A stretch of DNA of 64,000 nucleotides from Neorhizobium galegae bv. orientalis str. HAMBI 540 (GCF_000731315.1 NZ_HG938353.1:682001-746000), one strand, 5' to 3'. Numbered from the stretch's first letter, positions 17,548 to 27,921 are shown. The notes: a model not told the origin generated them from the letters alone. A program made the numbers and translations.

Positions 17548-17671
17548 CGTTAGGTTGCGGGCTGACGTTCAAGAGACGGTGAAAACTGTAGTCATTCGAG
17601 GAGGTATCCTCGCTGCGCGATGAGATGCGCAGTTTGTAGCCGTCTTGATTAATCCAAATATCGGGAGCATG

Positions 17672-17693
17672 TTGCGTCGCAATTGCAACGCAA
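17672..17693 (+). promoter_or_regulatory. Candidate autoregulatory operator of the toxin-antitoxin pair
   Basis: TTGCGTCGCAA and TTGCAACGCAA are 11-bp inverted arms with one mismatch and no spacer, centred on GCAATTGC. The site ends against the ribosome site AAGGAG of the antitoxin gene 11 bases upstream of its ATG, a typical position for antitoxin autorepression. Confidence 0.5.
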
Positions 17694-17704
17694 GGAGCGA
17701 TGAC

Positions 17705-17980
17705 ATGAAAACCGCGACCATTCCTTCCCTGCGCGTTGATCCGGAACTGCGCGCGGCTGCCGAGAGCGTTTTGAAAGAAGGCGAAACGCTTTCGGCTTTC
17801 GTCGAGAACTCGTTGCGGGCTCAGATCAACTATCGCCGAACGCAGGCGGAGTTTATCGCAAGGGGGCTTGCCTCGCTCGCTGAGGCGGAACGAACAGGCG
17901 TCTATTATTCCGCTGAGGAGGTTCTTGGCGAACTGAAGGGCATGCTCGATGCTAAACGAGCAGAAAAACGCCCCGAATGA
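17705..17980 (+). CDS. YacA-type antitoxin
   Basis: A 91-residue protein resembling YacA/ribbon-helix-helix antitoxins: IPSLRVDPELRAAAESVL, then LSAFVENSLRAQINYRRTQ, then an acidic helical tail (YYSAEEVLGELKGMLD) that would wrap the toxin. I chose the ATG at 17705, preceded by AAGGAG; the frame extends to 17645. It overlaps the toxin start by ATGA. It should neutralise the ParE-like partner and repress the operon through the inverted repeat upstream. Confidence 0.8.
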   Translation: MKTATIPSLRVDPELRAAAESVLKEGETLSAFVENSLRAQINYRRTQAEFIARGLASLAEAERTGVYYSAEEVLGELKGMLDAKRAEKRPE

Positions 17981-18276
17981 CATACGCGATCAAGCTGACG
18001 GAGAGAGCGCGTGGAGATTTGAAACTCCTCTACGCATTTATGCTTGATCGCGATGAAGAGGCCGCCGCACGCGCGCTCGACGCGATCACGCAATCAATGG
18101 AGTTGCTTGAGGAGTTCCCGTTCAGCTGTCGCAAAGCACCTGGCGAAAATGCGTTTCTCAGGGAGCTTCTGGTTCCCTTCGGCTCATCCGGCTATATCGT
18201 CCTCTTCAGGATCGACAACGACAAGACTGTCACCATAGCCGCCGTCCGCCATCAGCGCGAAGACGACTATCACTGA
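17977..18276 (+). CDS. ParE/RelE-family toxin
   Basis: A 99-residue toxin of the RelE/ParE fold: YAIKLTERARGDLKLLYAFM start, middle SCRKAPGENAFLRELLVPFG, and IVLFRIDNDKTVTIAAVRHQREDDYH end. ParE members inhibit gyrase; RelE members cleave mRNA; the end motif HQREDDYH looks more ParE-like. Coupled to the antitoxin by ATGA. It stops directly against the convergent betA stop. Confidence 0.82.
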   Translation: MTYAIKLTERARGDLKLLYAFMLDRDEEAAARALDAITQSMELLEEFPFSCRKAPGENAFLRELLVPFGSSGYIVLFRIDNDKTVTIAAVRHQREDDYH

Positions 18277-19929
18277 TCACCGATCACTCACCATCGCCCT
18301 CGGATTGACCCAGGGTTCCTGATTGCTGCGGGGCAGGGGTGTCTTTCCGAGGATATGATCGGCCGCCTTTTCGCCGGTCATGATCGAGGGGCCGTTGAGG
18401 TTGCCGTAGGTCACATGCGGGAAGATCGACGAGTCCGCAACCCTGAGGCCCTCGACCCCGATCACCCGGCATTCCGGGTCGACCACCGCAAGCGGATCGT
18501 CGGCGCGGCCCATGCGGCAGGTGCCGCAAGGGTGATAGGCGCTTTCCAGGTGCTCGCGCAGGAACGCGTCGATCTGGTCGTCCGTCTCGACCTGTTCGCC
18601 CGGCTGGATTTCCGGCCCGCGATACTGGTCGAATGCCTTCTGCGAAAAAATCTCTCGGGTCAGCCGCACGCAGTAGCGGAACTTCTCCCAGTCTTCCGCA
18701 TGGCTCATATAGTTGAAGCGGATCACCGGATCGGCCTCCGGATCGGGCGATCGCAGCGTCACGCTTCCGCGCGATTTCGACAGATTATAGCCGACATGCA
18801 CCTGGAATCCGTGGCTTTTCGCCGCCGCGCGGCCGTCATAGGAGATCGCCACCGGCAGGAAGTGATATTGAATATCGGGCTGCTTGAGTCCAGCGGTGGA
18901 GCGCAGGAAGGCGCAGGCCTCGAACTGGTTGGAGGCGCCGAGGCCGCCCTTCGACAGCAGCCACTGTGCGCCGACCACGCCCTGCCAGAACCAGGGCAGC
19001 CAAGAATAGAGCGATACCGGCTTGGTCGAAACCTGCTGGAAATAGAATTCCATATGGTCCTGCAGGTTGGCGCCGACACCTGGCCGGTCTGCCGTCACCT
19101 CGATGCCCATCTCTTTCAGATGGTCCGCCGGCCCGATGCCGGAGAGCATCAGCAGTTTCGGCGAGTTGAATGCAGAGGCCGAGACGATCACCTCGCGGTT
19201 AGCCTTGATCGTCTCGCTGACGCCGCGGCGAAAAATCTCGACGCCGACGGCGCGGCCGTTCTCGATGACCACCTTCTGCGCCAGTCCATAGATCAATTCG
19301 ACATTCTTGCGCTTCAGCGCCGGCCGCAGATAGGCGTTGGCGGCGGACCAGCGCCGGCCGTTGTGGATCGTCTGCTCCATCAGCCCGAAACCTTCCTGCT
19401 TCGAGCCGTTATAGTCTTGCGTCATCTCGAAACCGGCCTGCGAGCCCGCCTGGATGAAGGCGTGGAAAAGCGGATTGGTCACAGGCCCGCGCTTGACATG
19501 CAGCGGCCCGTCCGTGCCGCGCCAGCCTTCCTCGCCGCCATGGGAATGTTCCATGCGCTTGAAATAGGGCAGCACGTCCGCATAGGCCCAGCCGGTCGCA
19601 CCCAGCTCCTCCCAGCGGTTATAGTCCTCGGCGTGCCCCCGAACATAGACAAGCCCGTTGATCGACGACGACCCGCCGATGACCTTCCCGCGCGGTGCGG
19701 TAATGCGGCGGTTGTTGAGGTTCGGCTCCGGTTCGGAAAGATAACCCCAGTTATAGCGCTTCATGCTCATCGGCCAGGCAAGCGCGCCAGGCATCTGGAT
19801 GAACGGCCCGAAATCGGATCCCCCCGCCTCGATGACGATCACGGTATTTTTGCCGTCCTCCGACAGGCGATAGGCCATGGCGGAGCCTGCGGAACCGGAA
19901 CCGATGATGACGAAATCTGCCTGAAGCAT
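18277..19929 (-). CDS. betA: Choline dehydrogenase
   Basis: A 550-residue GMC-family flavoenzyme that oxidises choline to betaine aldehyde at the membrane. The ADP-binding motif [17 protein letters not shown] starts at residue 6, [20 protein letters not shown] is the betA-type GMC signature region, and [12 protein letters not shown] near the C-terminus carries the catalytic His. I chose the ATG at 19929; the extra upstream frame lies in the palindromic repeat region. Last gene of the betC-betB-betA order on the minus strand. Confidence 0.93.
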   Translation of the reverse strand: MLQADFVIIGSGSAGSAMAYRLSEDGKNTVIVIEAGGSDFGPFIQMPGALAWPMSMKRYNWGYLSEPEPNLNNRRITAPRGKVIGGSSSINGLVYVRGHAEDYNRWEELGATGWAYADVLPYFKRMEHSHGGEEGWRGTDGPLHVKRGPVTNPLFHAFIQAGSQAGFEMTQDYNGSKQEGFGLMEQTIHNGRRWSAANAYLRPALKRKNVELIYGLAQKVVIENGRAVGVEIFRRGVSETIKANREVIVSASAFNSPKLLMLSGIGPADHLKEMGIEVTADRPGVGANLQDHMEFYFQQVSTKPVSLYSWLPWFWQGVVGAQWLLSKGGLGASNQFEACAFLRSTAGLKQPDIQYHFLPVAISYDGRAAAKSHGFQVHVGYNLSKSRGSVTLRSPDPEADPVIRFNYMSHAEDWEKFRYCVRLTREIFSQKAFDQYRGPEIQPGEQVETDDQIDAFLREHLESAYHPCGTCRMGRADDPLAVVDPECRVIGVEGLRVADSSIFPHVTYGNLNGPSIMTGEKAADHILGKTPLPRSNQEPWVNPRAMVSDR

Positions 19930-19971
19930 GTCAGTGTTCTCCAGACATTTTCGTGAGGTCGTGCTGTGCCA

Positions 19972-20145
19972 GCCCCCCTCTGGCCTGCCGGCCATCTCCC
20001 CCACGGGTGGGGAGATCACAAGCGGCTGGACCTTCGTGCCGCATAAACGTTGCTTCCGTCGGCACGGCTTTTTGTTTGGGAAAGCCGGTGCCCCCAGCCA
20101 ATCTCCCCACTCGTGGGGGAGATGGCCGGCAGGCCAGAGGGGGGC
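19972..20145. repeat. Palindromic intergenic repeat, copy A
   Basis: A perfect 33-bp inverted repeat (arms 19972-20004 and 20113-20145) encloses about 108 bases. Each arm begins with a six-C run, then TCTGGCCTGCCGGCCATCT, and carries an inner hairpin ATCTCCCC/GGGGAGAT. The same arm sequence recurs at 42912-43090 and 59921-60162. From memory it resembles Rhizobium intergenic mosaic elements (RIME). It sits between betB and betA and would form a strong structure in the operon RNA. Confidence 0.8.
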
Positions 20146-20175
20146 GGACTTGCGCGACGACAGCCGGAGCGAACA

Positions 20176-21639
20176 TCAATACGGCGCCTCGACCTTGCCC
20201 ATGCCCACATAGACCGTCTTCAGCTCCGAATAATGCTCCAGCGCCGCAAGCGAATTCTCCCGCCCGAAGCCGGACTGTTTCGAGCCGCCGAAGGGAATTT
20301 CCACCGGGCAGAGATTGTAGGTATTGATCCACAGCGTGCCCGCCTCGAGCTGATCGGCGACGCGATGCCCACGCGTGAGATCGCTGGTGAACACCCCGCC
20401 CGAAAGGCCGAATTCCGTGCCGTTGGCACGGGCGATCACTTCGGCCTCGTCGTCGAAATCGAGCACGCACATCACGGGCCCGAAAATCTCCTCGCGGGCG
20501 ATCGTCATCTCGTCGGTCACGTCGGCGAAAACGGTCGGCTGCACGTAATAACCTTCGCCGGTGACGTGGTTCGGAATGCCGCCGCCGGTGACGAGCGTGG
20601 CACCCTCGGCCTTGCCCTTTTCGATATAGCTCATCACCTTTTGGCGCTGGTCGAAGGAGACCATCGGCCCGATCTGGGTCGCCTCGTCCATCGGATCGCC
20701 GATCACCATGTTTTCCGTGCGTGCCTTGAGGCGGGAGAGGAACGTCTCCTTGATGCTCCGTTGCACGAAGACGCGGGTGCCGTTGGAGCAGACCTGGCCG
20801 GTCGAATAGAAATTGCCGAGCATCGCCCCGCCGACCGCCGAGTCGATGTCTGCGTCGTCGAAGACGATCAGCGGCGACTTGCCGCCGAGTTCCATCGTCA
20901 CATGCTTGAGGCTTCCGGCAGCCGCCGCCGCCACCTTGCGGCCGGTCGGGACCGAGCCGGTCAGCGATACCTTGGCGACATGGGGATGGTTGACCAGCAG
21001 CGGCCCGGTCGTCCGGTCGCCCTGGATGACGTTGTAGAGTCCCTTCGGCAACCCGGCCTCGATCAGGATCTCGGCAATTTTCAGCGCCCCGAGCGGCGTG
21101 TTTTCCGAGGGCTTGAACACCATGGCGTTGCCGCAGATCAGCGCCGGTGCACCCTTCCAGCAGGCGATCTGCTGCGGGTAGTTCCAGGCGCCGATGCCGA
21201 CGCAAACACCCAAGGGCACCCGTTTCGTATAGGCAAAGTCCTGCCCCAGCGGAATGTAGCTGCCGTTGAGTCCTGCCGCTGCGATACCCCCGAAAAATTC
21301 AAAGCTGTCGGCGCCCGAAGTCGGGTCGGCGACGATGGTTTCCTGGATCGGCTTTCCGGTATCGAGCGTCTCCAGTTCGGAAAGCTCGCGGTTGCGCTCC
21401 CGCATGATGTCGGCGGCGCGCTTGAGGATGCGGCCGCGGGCGGTCGGGCTCATCGCCGCCCATTCCGGCTGGGCGCGCTTGGCGGCTGCAATCGCCTTCT
21501 CGACGATCGCGGGCGTCGCCGCATGCAGCCGCGCGATCACCTCGCCGGTTGCCGGATAGAGGCTTTCGATGACGGTGCCGTCGGTATCCTCGACATATTC
21601 GCCGTCGATGAAATGGCTGGCGATGGGCTGGGCTTTCAT
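20176..21639 (-). CDS. betB: Betaine aldehyde dehydrogenase
   Basis: A 487-residue NAD(P)-dependent aldehyde dehydrogenase that makes glycine betaine from betaine aldehyde. The family Glu motif [10 protein letters not shown] and catalytic Cys in [12 protein letters not shown] are present, and the length is normal. It begins one base after the betC stop. The 246 bases to the betA start contain the palindromic repeat. Confidence 0.95.
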   Translation of the reverse strand: MKAQPIASHFIDGEYVEDTDGTVIESLYPATGEVIARLHAATPAIVEKAIAAAKRAQPEWAAMSPTARGRILKRAADIMRERNRELSELETLDTGKPIQETIVADPTSGADSFEFFGGIAAAGLNGSYIPLGQDFAYTKRVPLGVCVGIGAWNYPQQIACWKGAPALICGNAMVFKPSENTPLGALKIAEILIEAGLPKGLYNVIQGDRTTGPLLVNHPHVAKVSLTGSVPTGRKVAAAAAGSLKHVTMELGGKSPLIVFDDADIDSAVGGAMLGNFYSTGQVCSNGTRVFVQRSIKETFLSRLKARTENMVIGDPMDEATQIGPMVSFDQRQKVMSYIEKGKAEGATLVTGGGIPNHVTGEGYYVQPTVFADVTDEMTIAREEIFGPVMCVLDFDDEAEVIARANGTEFGLSGGVFTSDLTRGHRVADQLEAGTLWINTYNLCPVEIPFGGSKQSGFGRENSLAALEHYSELKTVYVGMGKVEAPY

Positions 21640-21640
21640 C

Positions 21641-23164
21641 TCATTCTCCGCGCGGGTAGCGTTTGGACTCTTCGAGATTGTCGAGGTTCATGTGGTTGCG
21701 CATGTAGCGCTCCGACGCTTTCTGCAAGGGCTGGTGGTCCCAGGGATAATAGGCGCCGTTGCGCAACGCCTCGTAGACCACCCAGCGCCGCGCCTGGCTT
21801 TCACGCACCGCCGCGTCGAAGGCACCCATGTCCCACCGCTCCTCGCGCTGGCGCCGGAACAGGGCGACGACCTCAGCAAGTTCAGGATCGTCGGCGAGGT
21901 TGTTGAGCTCTTTGGGATCGCTGTCCAGGTCGAACAGCTGGTCCGGGTCGAGCAGGCAATGGACATATTTCCACTTGCCTTCGCGGATGGCGACGAGCGG
22001 CGCATAGGAGCCTTCGGCGGCATATTCCATCAGCACCGGGCTCGTGCGCGGAACACCCTCCATCATCGGCTTCAGGCTCTCACCGTCCGTCCAGGGCTTG
22101 ATTTCGTCCATGGAAATGCCGGCGAGGTCGCAGAGCGTCGGTGTCACGTCGAGGTTGGAAACCGGCGCCAGATGCAGGGCAGGGGGCACGCCGGGACCGG
22201 TGATCATCAGCGGCACGCGGGCCGAACCCTCGAAGAAGTTCATCTTGAACCACAGCCCGCGCTCGCCCAGCATGTCGCCATGGTCGGAGCAGAACAGGAT
22301 CAGCGTGTCGTCCAGCATCCGTGTCCGCGTCAGCGTGTCGACCAGCTCGCCGACCTTTTCGTCGATATAGGAGATGTTGGCGAAATAGGCTCTTCGCGAG
22401 CGGCGGACATTCTCTTCCGTCACGTCGAAATTCTTGTAGTCGCAGGAAAAGATGATCCGCTTCGAATGCGGGTCCTGGTCTTCGAGCGGGATCGGCCCGA
22501 CCTCCGGCAGCAGGTGCTCGCAATCCTCGTAGAGATCCCAGAATTTCTTCCGCGCCACATAGGGGTCGTGCGGATGGGTGAAGGAGACGGTCAGCGCCCA
22601 GGGGCGCCGCTCCGCATCGTCCCGCTCGCGGGCGAGATGATAGAGCTTCTGGTTGGCGAGGAAGGCGACCTCGTCGTCATATTCCATCTGGTTGGTGATT
22701 TCGGCGACGCCTGCGCCGGTCACCGAGCCGAGATTGTGATACCACCAGTCGATCCGCTCGCCCGGCTTGCGGTAATCCGGCGTCCAGCCGAAATCGGCCG
22801 GATAGATATCGGTCGTCAGCCGGTCCTCGAAACCGTGCAACTGGTCCGGCCCCACGAAATGCATCTTGCCCGAAAGCGCCGTGTAATAACCGGCGCGGCG
22901 CAGATGGTGCGCGAACGTCGGGATCGACGAGACATATTCGGCGGCATTGTCGTAGACCCGCGTCCGGCTCGGCAATTGCCCGGCCATGAACGAGGCACGT
23001 GCCGGCGCACAGAGCGGCGAGGACGTGTAGTTGTTGACAAACCGGGCACCCCGCGCAGCAAGCGCCTTGAGGTTTGGCGCATGCAGCCACTCCGCCGGCC
23101 CGTCGGGAAACAGCGTCCCGTTCAACTGGTCGACCATGACGATGAGGATATTGGGTTTAGTCAT
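21641..23164 (-). CDS. betC: Choline-sulfatase
   Basis: A 507-residue sulfatase that splits choline-O-sulfate into choline and sulfate. The N-terminus [13 protein letters not shown] holds metal ligands and [12 protein letters not shown] contains C-x-P-x-R, whose Cys matures to formylglycine; HDPYV and [13 protein letters not shown] are further sulfatase sites. The C-terminal region ([20 protein letters not shown]) closely matches my memory of Sinorhizobium BetC. I chose MTKPN at 23164 because GAGGAA lies about ten bases upstream. In S. meliloti betI heads this operon; here it is not adjacent. Confidence 0.94.
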   Translation of the reverse strand: MTKPNILIVMVDQLNGTLFPDGPAEWLHAPNLKALAARGARFVNNYTSSPLCAPARASFMAGQLPSRTRVYDNAAEYVSSIPTFAHHLRRAGYYTALSGKMHFVGPDQLHGFEDRLTTDIYPADFGWTPDYRKPGERIDWWYHNLGSVTGAGVAEITNQMEYDDEVAFLANQKLYHLARERDDAERRPWALTVSFTHPHDPYVARKKFWDLYEDCEHLLPEVGPIPLEDQDPHSKRIIFSCDYKNFDVTEENVRRSRRAYFANISYIDEKVGELVDTLTRTRMLDDTLILFCSDHGDMLGERGLWFKMNFFEGSARVPLMITGPGVPPALHLAPVSNLDVTPTLCDLAGISMDEIKPWTDGESLKPMMEGVPRTSPVLMEYAAEGSYAPLVAIREGKWKYVHCLLDPDQLFDLDSDPKELNNLADDPELAEVVALFRRQREERWDMGAFDAAVRESQARRWVVYEALRNGAYYPWDHQPLQKASERYMRNHMNLDNLEESKRYPRGE

Positions 23165-23343
23165 GGCAGGCATCTTCCTCGCGGGCGGCATGGTCTCCAG
23201 AGTGAGTTATTTTCGATCGCCTTGGCAATCAAGAAGCGATTGCGAACCTTCCTGTCGCAAAAGCGCGCCGTTGACCCGGATCAAGCCCGCTCCACATCGT
23301 ATCCCTTAAGGTTCGGGTGAGGTTCTTGCAAAAGGGGGTGGCC

Positions 23344-23892
23344 ATGACGTTTGGTCTGGATGCGCCGTCGGTCGCGACGGTCCGTGATAAGTGGGGCTGG
23401 TTTCTGGCCCTCGGCATTCTGCTGCTGATCTTCGGTTTCCTCGCGCTCGCCAATCTCTTCGTGGCGACCGTCGCGTCGGTCTTTTACATCGGCATGATGA
23501 TGCTCATCGGAGGCATCGCCTATCTCGTCCATGCCTTCCAGGTGAAAGGCTGGGACCATATCCTGTTCTGGGCGGCAAGCGGCATCCTCTATACCATTGC
23601 CGGTCTGCTCGCCTTCTGGAATCCGGCGCTGACGGCCGCCATCGTTACCTTTTTCATGGCGGTGACGCTGATCGTCGCGGGCACTTTTCGCCTCTGGGTC
23701 GGGCTCAGGATGCGGCCGATGCGAGGTTCCGGATGGGTTGTTTTCGGCGGCGTCATAACAGGGCTCGCAGGCCTCGTCATCGCCTTCGGCTGGCCGGTCA
23801 ACAGCCTGTGGATCCTCGGCCTGTTCCTGGCGATCGATTTGACGATACAGGGTTGGGCACTGATCGCGGTGGCGCTTGCAGCCAAGGCCTGA
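23344..23892 (+). CDS. DUF308 / HdeD-family membrane protein
   Basis: A 182-residue integral membrane protein with about six short membrane segments, for example WFLALGILLLIFGFLALAN and FYIGMMMLIGGIAYLVHAF. This matches the HdeD/DUF308 family, linked to acid resistance in enteric bacteria but otherwise unexplained. I chose the ATG at 23344 over an upstream start at 23317. Divergent from betC with about 180 bases between. The function here is not known. Confidence 0.8.
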   Translation: MTFGLDAPSVATVRDKWGWFLALGILLLIFGFLALANLFVATVASVFYIGMMMLIGGIAYLVHAFQVKGWDHILFWAASGILYTIAGLLAFWNPALTAAIVTFFMAVTLIVAGTFRLWVGLRMRPMRGSGWVVFGGVITGLAGLVIAFGWPVNSLWILGLFLAIDLTIQGWALIAVALAAKA

Positions 23893-24066
23893 AGCTCGCG
23901 AAAGTTGCCGCTAAGTCTCTAAAATCTTGTATAAAAATGCCTTTTATCGTCACAAAACTTTCATCTAACCTTCATGTTAGGGAAAGGTATTTTTGACCAA
24001 TTTCCGGGAGCCTGACATTCGTGTTTTAGGCATGTTTTAGGCCATTGCGCAGTGGAGTAGTGAGTA

Positions 24067-25872
24067 ATGTCGTCTGCGGCCATCTTGGAACCGGGCGTTT
24101 TCCGCCGGTATGCGAGCGATCAGCTTGTTACCCTGGCAAAATTGGTTTTGGAAAATGCCTTCCAGCCCATCGTCGAAGTCGGCACAGGTTCTGTCTTCGG
24201 TTATGAATCGCTGCTGCGCGGCCAGGAACGGATCGGGTTCTCCTCACCGCTCGAGCTGCTGGATGAGGCCCAGGACACCGGCCAGCTTCTGGCACTCGAA
24301 CAGATGATGGCAACCCGGGCGCTGGCGAAATTCGCCAGTCTGCCGGATTTCTCGTCCCAGACGCTGTTTCTCAATCTCGACGTCCGGCTGATCCGCCACG
24401 GCAAACATTTCCTCGAAAAGGTCGTGCAGCACCTGCGCAAGGCGAATATCGCACCGTCTTCCGTCTGCTTCGAGTTCTCCGAGCGTTTCGACAATACCAG
24501 CGTGCCGGAATTCGCCGATCTGGTCACCCAGATGCGGAAAGAAGGCTTCAAGCTGGCGATCGACGATTTCGGCGTCGGCCATGGCGAAATGAAACTGCTC
24601 TGCGACTATCCGGTCGATTATCTGAAGATCGACCGCCATTTCGTCGCCGGGATCGACAAGAACCCGCGCAAGCGCCACCTCGTCAAGAATATCGTCAGCA
24701 TCGCCCACGTGCTCGGCATCCGCGTCATTGCCGAGGGCATCGAGACGGAAGCGGAATTCCTCGTCTGCCGCGAATACGGCGTCGATCTCGTCCAGGGCTG
24801 GTTCATTGCCCGGCCGACGACCTTCGTGTCCGAACTGCAGCCGTCCTTCCCCTATCTCGCCGATATCGGCCGTACCCGTCGCTCCAGCCAGTCGCTCGAC
24901 GAAATCCTCATCCGCAAGCAGATCGAACACCTGCCGACCGTCTATGAGAACCAGAGCATCGACAGCGTCTTCGACCTGTTCCGCCGCAATCCGCGCCAGG
25001 CTTTTTTCCCGGTGCTGAATGCCAATGGCGAGCCGCGCGGCGTCATCAACGAATACCACCTCAAGGAATATATCTATCAGCCCTTCGGCCGCGATCTCCT
25101 GAAGAACAAGGTCTACGAGCGCTCGATCTCGCATTTCGTCGACCGCGCCCCGATCGTCGGGCTGGATGCGGAAGCCGAAGAACTGATGCGGCTGTTTGCC
25201 AATATGGAAAACAGCGCCTGCGTCATCCTTACCGAAAACATGCGCTATGCGGGCGTCGTCTCGGCCGCCTCGCTGATCAAGGTCATCAACGAAAAGCAGT
25301 TGAAGATCGCCCAGGACCAGAACCCGCTGACCGGCCTGCCGGGCAATCGCGCCATCCGCGACTTCATGCAGGAAACCGGCCGCGACGACGACGAGGCGCG
25401 CTTCTTCTGTTACTGCGACTTCGACAACTTCAAACCGTTCAACGATCATTACGGTTTCCAGATGGGCGACCACGCGATCTCGCTGTTTGCCGCCCTGGTG
25501 AAGCGTTATTTCTTCTCCGACGGCGATTTCCTTGGCCATGTCGGCGGCGACGATTTCTTCATCGGCGTGCGCGACTGGACCCGCGAGGAACTCAATGAAA
25601 TCCTCGGGCGCCTGCTGTCCGATTTTCACGATGACGTCGTCCAGCTCTATTCTCCCGAAGAGCGTGCTGCCGGCAAGATCCGCGGCCACGACCGCTCCGG
25701 CGCGGAGCGGGATTTTCCGTTGCTGCGCTGCTCGATCGGCGTGCTTGAACTGCCCCAGGGCCTGTTGCTCGACGATGTCGGCCGCATCGGTGCGGAAATC
25801 GCCACCGTCAAGGCGCAGGCCAAGGAAAACGAAGGCGGTCTGTTTTTCGCGAGTTTCGGCGAGACAAAATGA
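24067..25872 (+). CDS. EAL-CBS-GGDEF domain protein (cyclic-di-GMP)
   Basis: A 601-residue signalling protein with EAL first (about 20-250), a CBS pair in the middle (about 280-410) and GGDEF last (about 415-590). EAL-domain key residues look present: YESLLRG for the EAL box, NLDVRL, FEFSERF, IDDFGVGHGE, YLKIDR, AEGIET. The cyclase box reads GGDDF instead of GGDEF, and no RxxD inhibitory site precedes it. A phosphodiesterase role is more likely than cyclase activity; the CBS pair could sense adenine nucleotides. The domain order is less common than GGDEF-EAL. Confidence 0.88.
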   Translation: MSSAAILEPGVFRRYASDQLVTLAKLVLENAFQPIVEVGTGSVFGYESLLRGQERIGFSSPLELLDEAQDTGQLLALEQMMATRALAKFASLPDFSSQTLFLNLDVRLIRHGKHFLEKVVQHLRKANIAPSSVCFEFSERFDNTSVPEFADLVTQMRKEGFKLAIDDFGVGHGEMKLLCDYPVDYLKIDRHFVAGIDKNPRKRHLVKNIVSIAHVLGIRVIAEGIETEAEFLVCREYGVDLVQGWFIARPTTFVSELQPSFPYLADIGRTRRSSQSLDEILIRKQIEHLPTVYENQSIDSVFDLFRRNPRQAFFPVLNANGEPRGVINEYHLKEYIYQPFGRDLLKNKVYERSISHFVDRAPIVGLDAEAEELMRLFANMENSACVILTENMRYAGVVSAASLIKVINEKQLKIAQDQNPLTGLPGNRAIRDFMQETGRDDDEARFFCYCDFDNFKPFNDHYGFQMGDHAISLFAALVKRYFFSDGDFLGHVGGDDFFIGVRDWTREELNEILGRLLSDFHDDVVQLYSPEERAAGKIRGHDRSGAERDFPLLRCSIGVLELPQGLLLDDVGRIGAEIATVKAQAKENEGGLFFASFGETK

Positions 25873-25974
25873 CCTAGGCGGCGGAACGCCGCCTTCCTAT
25901 CAGCCGGGGACTGTCCTAAGTCAGTGCCCGACGCCGGCCGCAAGTCGATGGCTGGTTCTGAGAGGAGTCCTTCC

Positions 25975-26976
25975 ATGCCGCTTCCCACCGAAATGCGTTT
26001 CATCGATCTGCCGTCCTTCGGAGAACCGGAGGTGATGACCATCGCGAACGGTCCGCTGCCGGCGGTGCGGCCGGGCGAAATCTTGGTCAGGGTCGAGGCG
26101 GCGGGCATCAACCGTCCCGACGTGCAGCAGCGCAAGGGCGCTTATCCGCCGCCGAAGGACGCAAGCCCCATTCTCGGCCTGGAAATATCAGGCGAAGTGG
26201 TGGCTCTCGGAGAGGGCGTCAGCGAATTCAAGCTCGGCGACAAGGTCTGCGGGCTCGCAAACGGTGGCGGTTATGCGGAATATTGCGCCGTGCCGGCGGG
26301 GCAGGCGCTGCCCTGGCCGAAGGGTTATGACGCGGTCAAGGCGGCGGCGCTGCCAGAAACCTTTTTCACCGTCTGGGCCAATCTGTTCCAGATGGCGGGC
26401 CTGACCGAAGGCGAGAGCGTGCTGATCCACGGCGGCACTAGCGGCATCGGCACGACGGCCATCCAGCTCGCCAAGGCGTTCGGCGCAACGGTCTACGCGA
26501 CGGCGGGCTCCAGGGAAAAATGCGAGGCCTGCGAAAAGCTCGGCGCCGTAAAAGGCATCGACTACAAGACCGAGGACTTTGCCGAGGTCATCAAGGCGGA
26601 AACCGCTGGCCGGGGCGTCGATGTCGTGCTCGACATGATCGGCGCTGCCTATCTCGAAAAGAACCTCTCGGTTCTCGCCAAGGATGGCTGCCTCTCGATC
26701 ATCGCTTTTCTCGGCGGCAACATCGCCGAAAAGGTCAACCTGTCGCCGATCATGGTGAAGCGCCTGACGGTCACCGGCTCGACCATGCGCCCGCGCACCG
26801 CGGATGAAAAACGCGCCATCCGCGACGATCTTCTGGCCCAGGTCTGGCCGCTCCTGGAAGACGGAACGGTCGCCCCGGTCATCCACTCGGTCCTGCCGTT
26901 CGCAGAGGTCGTCGAGGCCCACAAGCTGATGGAAACCAGCAGCCATATCGGCAAGATCGTGGTGACGCTTGCATAG
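25975..26976 (+). CDS. NAD(P)H:quinone oxidoreductase, zinc-independent MDR
   Basis: A 333-residue medium-chain reductase. [28 protein letters not shown], and the Rossmann motif [19 protein letters not shown] are typical of the PIG3/QorA-type quinone oxidoreductases. No catalytic zinc ligands are seen. AGAGGAG lies eight bases before the ATG at 25975, which I prefer to an upstream ATG at 25924. Substrate unknown; a stress or detoxification role is likely. Confidence 0.88.
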   Translation: MPLPTEMRFIDLPSFGEPEVMTIANGPLPAVRPGEILVRVEAAGINRPDVQQRKGAYPPPKDASPILGLEISGEVVALGEGVSEFKLGDKVCGLANGGGYAEYCAVPAGQALPWPKGYDAVKAAALPETFFTVWANLFQMAGLTEGESVLIHGGTSGIGTTAIQLAKAFGATVYATAGSREKCEACEKLGAVKGIDYKTEDFAEVIKAETAGRGVDVVLDMIGAAYLEKNLSVLAKDGCLSIIAFLGGNIAEKVNLSPIMVKRLTVTGSTMRPRTADEKRAIRDDLLAQVWPLLEDGTVAPVIHSVLPFAEVVEAHKLMETSSHIGKIVVTLA

Positions 26977-27022
26977 TCGCCTTGCAGGTCTATACTTGTT
27001 TTGATATAAATCGTGGACCGAT

Positions 27023-27334
27023 ATGAAGCGGCTGGAATTTCTCGGAGATGCGTTGGATCGCCTGCGGGATTTTCCGGAGGTAGCCCGTAAGGAAGCGGGC
27101 GTCCAGTTGCACAAAATTCAACTCGGCCTTGAGCCGAGCGACTGGAAGCCCATGACGACGATCGGAGCGGGCGTGCGGGAAATCCGCATCCGCGACGAAA
27201 CCGGCGCTTTTCGCATCATCTATGTGACCAAAATAGAGGACGCCGTCTACGTCCTGCATGCATTTCAGAAGAAGACACAGCAGACGGCAAAGCGGGATCT
27301 GGATATCGTCACCGCGCGTCTGCGGCAGATCTGA
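27023..27334 (+). CDS. HigB/RelE-like toxin (Gp49-like family)
   Basis: A 103-residue toxin of the HigB/Gp49 type: VARKEAGVQLHKIQLGLEP, TIGAGVREIRIRDETGAFRIIYV, and AVYVLHAFQKKTQQTAKRDL. Members cut mRNA at ribosomes. It precedes its XRE antitoxin, the reverse order usual for HigBA. A possible promoter with TATACTTG-like and TGATATAAAT sequences lies just upstream. Confidence 0.87.
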   Translation: MKRLEFLGDALDRLRDFPEVARKEAGVQLHKIQLGLEPSDWKPMTTIGAGVREIRIRDETGAFRIIYVTKIEDAVYVLHAFQKKTQQTAKRDLDIVTARLRQI

Positions 27335-27347
27335 TTGGATTGGACCC

Positions 27348-27629
27348 ATGGAACGCCAGAGCTTTTCAAATGTCTGGGACGCGCTGGAAAATACCCCGGC
27401 GGAAGCGGCCAATATGTCTATGCGCTCGGCCCTGCTGATTGCGATCGAGCAGAAGGTTCGGAACTGGAATGTGACTCAGAAGGATGCCGCGGCTCGCCTC
27501 GGCATCACTCAGCCGCGCCTGAACGACTTGCTACGGGGCAGGATTGCAAATTTCAGCCTGGATGCACTCGTTGAATTGGCTGGGAAAGTAGGGCTTTCCG
27601 TCCGGCTGGATATCGCGGACGCAGCCTGA
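27348..27629 (+). CDS. HigA-like XRE antitoxin
   Basis: A 93-residue antitoxin. Residues 32-78 form a HTH_3/XRE domain (VRNWNVTQKDAAARLGITQP, then RLNDLLRGRIANFSLDAL). It follows the toxin by 13 bases. It should neutralise the HigB-like partner and repress the pair. I chose ATG 27348; upstream in-frame codons run through the toxin gene. Confidence 0.87.
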   Translation: MERQSFSNVWDALENTPAEAANMSMRSALLIAIEQKVRNWNVTQKDAAARLGITQPRLNDLLRGRIANFSLDALVELAGKVGLSVRLDIADAA

Positions 27630-27846
27630 TCTCCGATCCCACAAGCTAACGGAAATCGGCAAGAGCGTGGTGACGTTGAGCTGAGGGAGGGAATCTGCCT
27701 CGATCGAAGCTGGCGAATTCTAGGGGCGGATGGTCGCTTCCGCAACTCAATTAAATTCGCGATCGTTTATATAACGTGGCTTGCAGACTCAGGCTTTGGC
27801 CCCTAACTTCTAATCATCATCAACGTAGTGAAAGGAAGGTGGTCCA
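27630..27846 (+). other. Intergenic stretch before the short-ORF locus
   Basis: No supported gene. The AT-rich segment TCGTTTATATAACGTGGC near 27763-27781 may hold a promoter for the short ORF and structured transcript that follow. Confidence 0.3.
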
Positions 27847-27921
27847 ATGTCTAGTGAGATTTCGGTCTGTGTAACGGGCAATGGAAAGGTGGCGGTTTTG
27901 ACGGGGCAACCCTCGGCCTGA
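27847..27921 (+). CDS. 24-residue short ORF with strong ribosome site
   Basis: A very short frame encodes 24 residues starting MSSEISVCVTGNG and ending TGQPSA. AAGGAAGG lies seven bases before the ATG. It is followed by GC-rich foldable sequence and a terminator at 27986, so the unit looks like either a leader peptide, a small protein mRNA or a dual-function small RNA. I recognise no family. The strong ribosome site argues against chance. Confidence 0.4.
   Translation: MSSEISVCVTGNGKVAVLTGQPSA

Noticed and set aside
18355..19956. 533-codon plus-strand frame over betA
   Set aside because: Antisense to a well-supported gene, with low-complexity charged composition and no motifs.
19970..20150. 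Palindromic repeats considered as a CRISPR array or insertion sequence
   Set aside because: There are two inverted arms per element, no regular spacers, no transposase frame and no cas genes.
20050..23320. Long plus-strand frames over betB and betC
   Set aside because: Both are antisense shadows of intact metabolic enzymes and have no recognisable domain.
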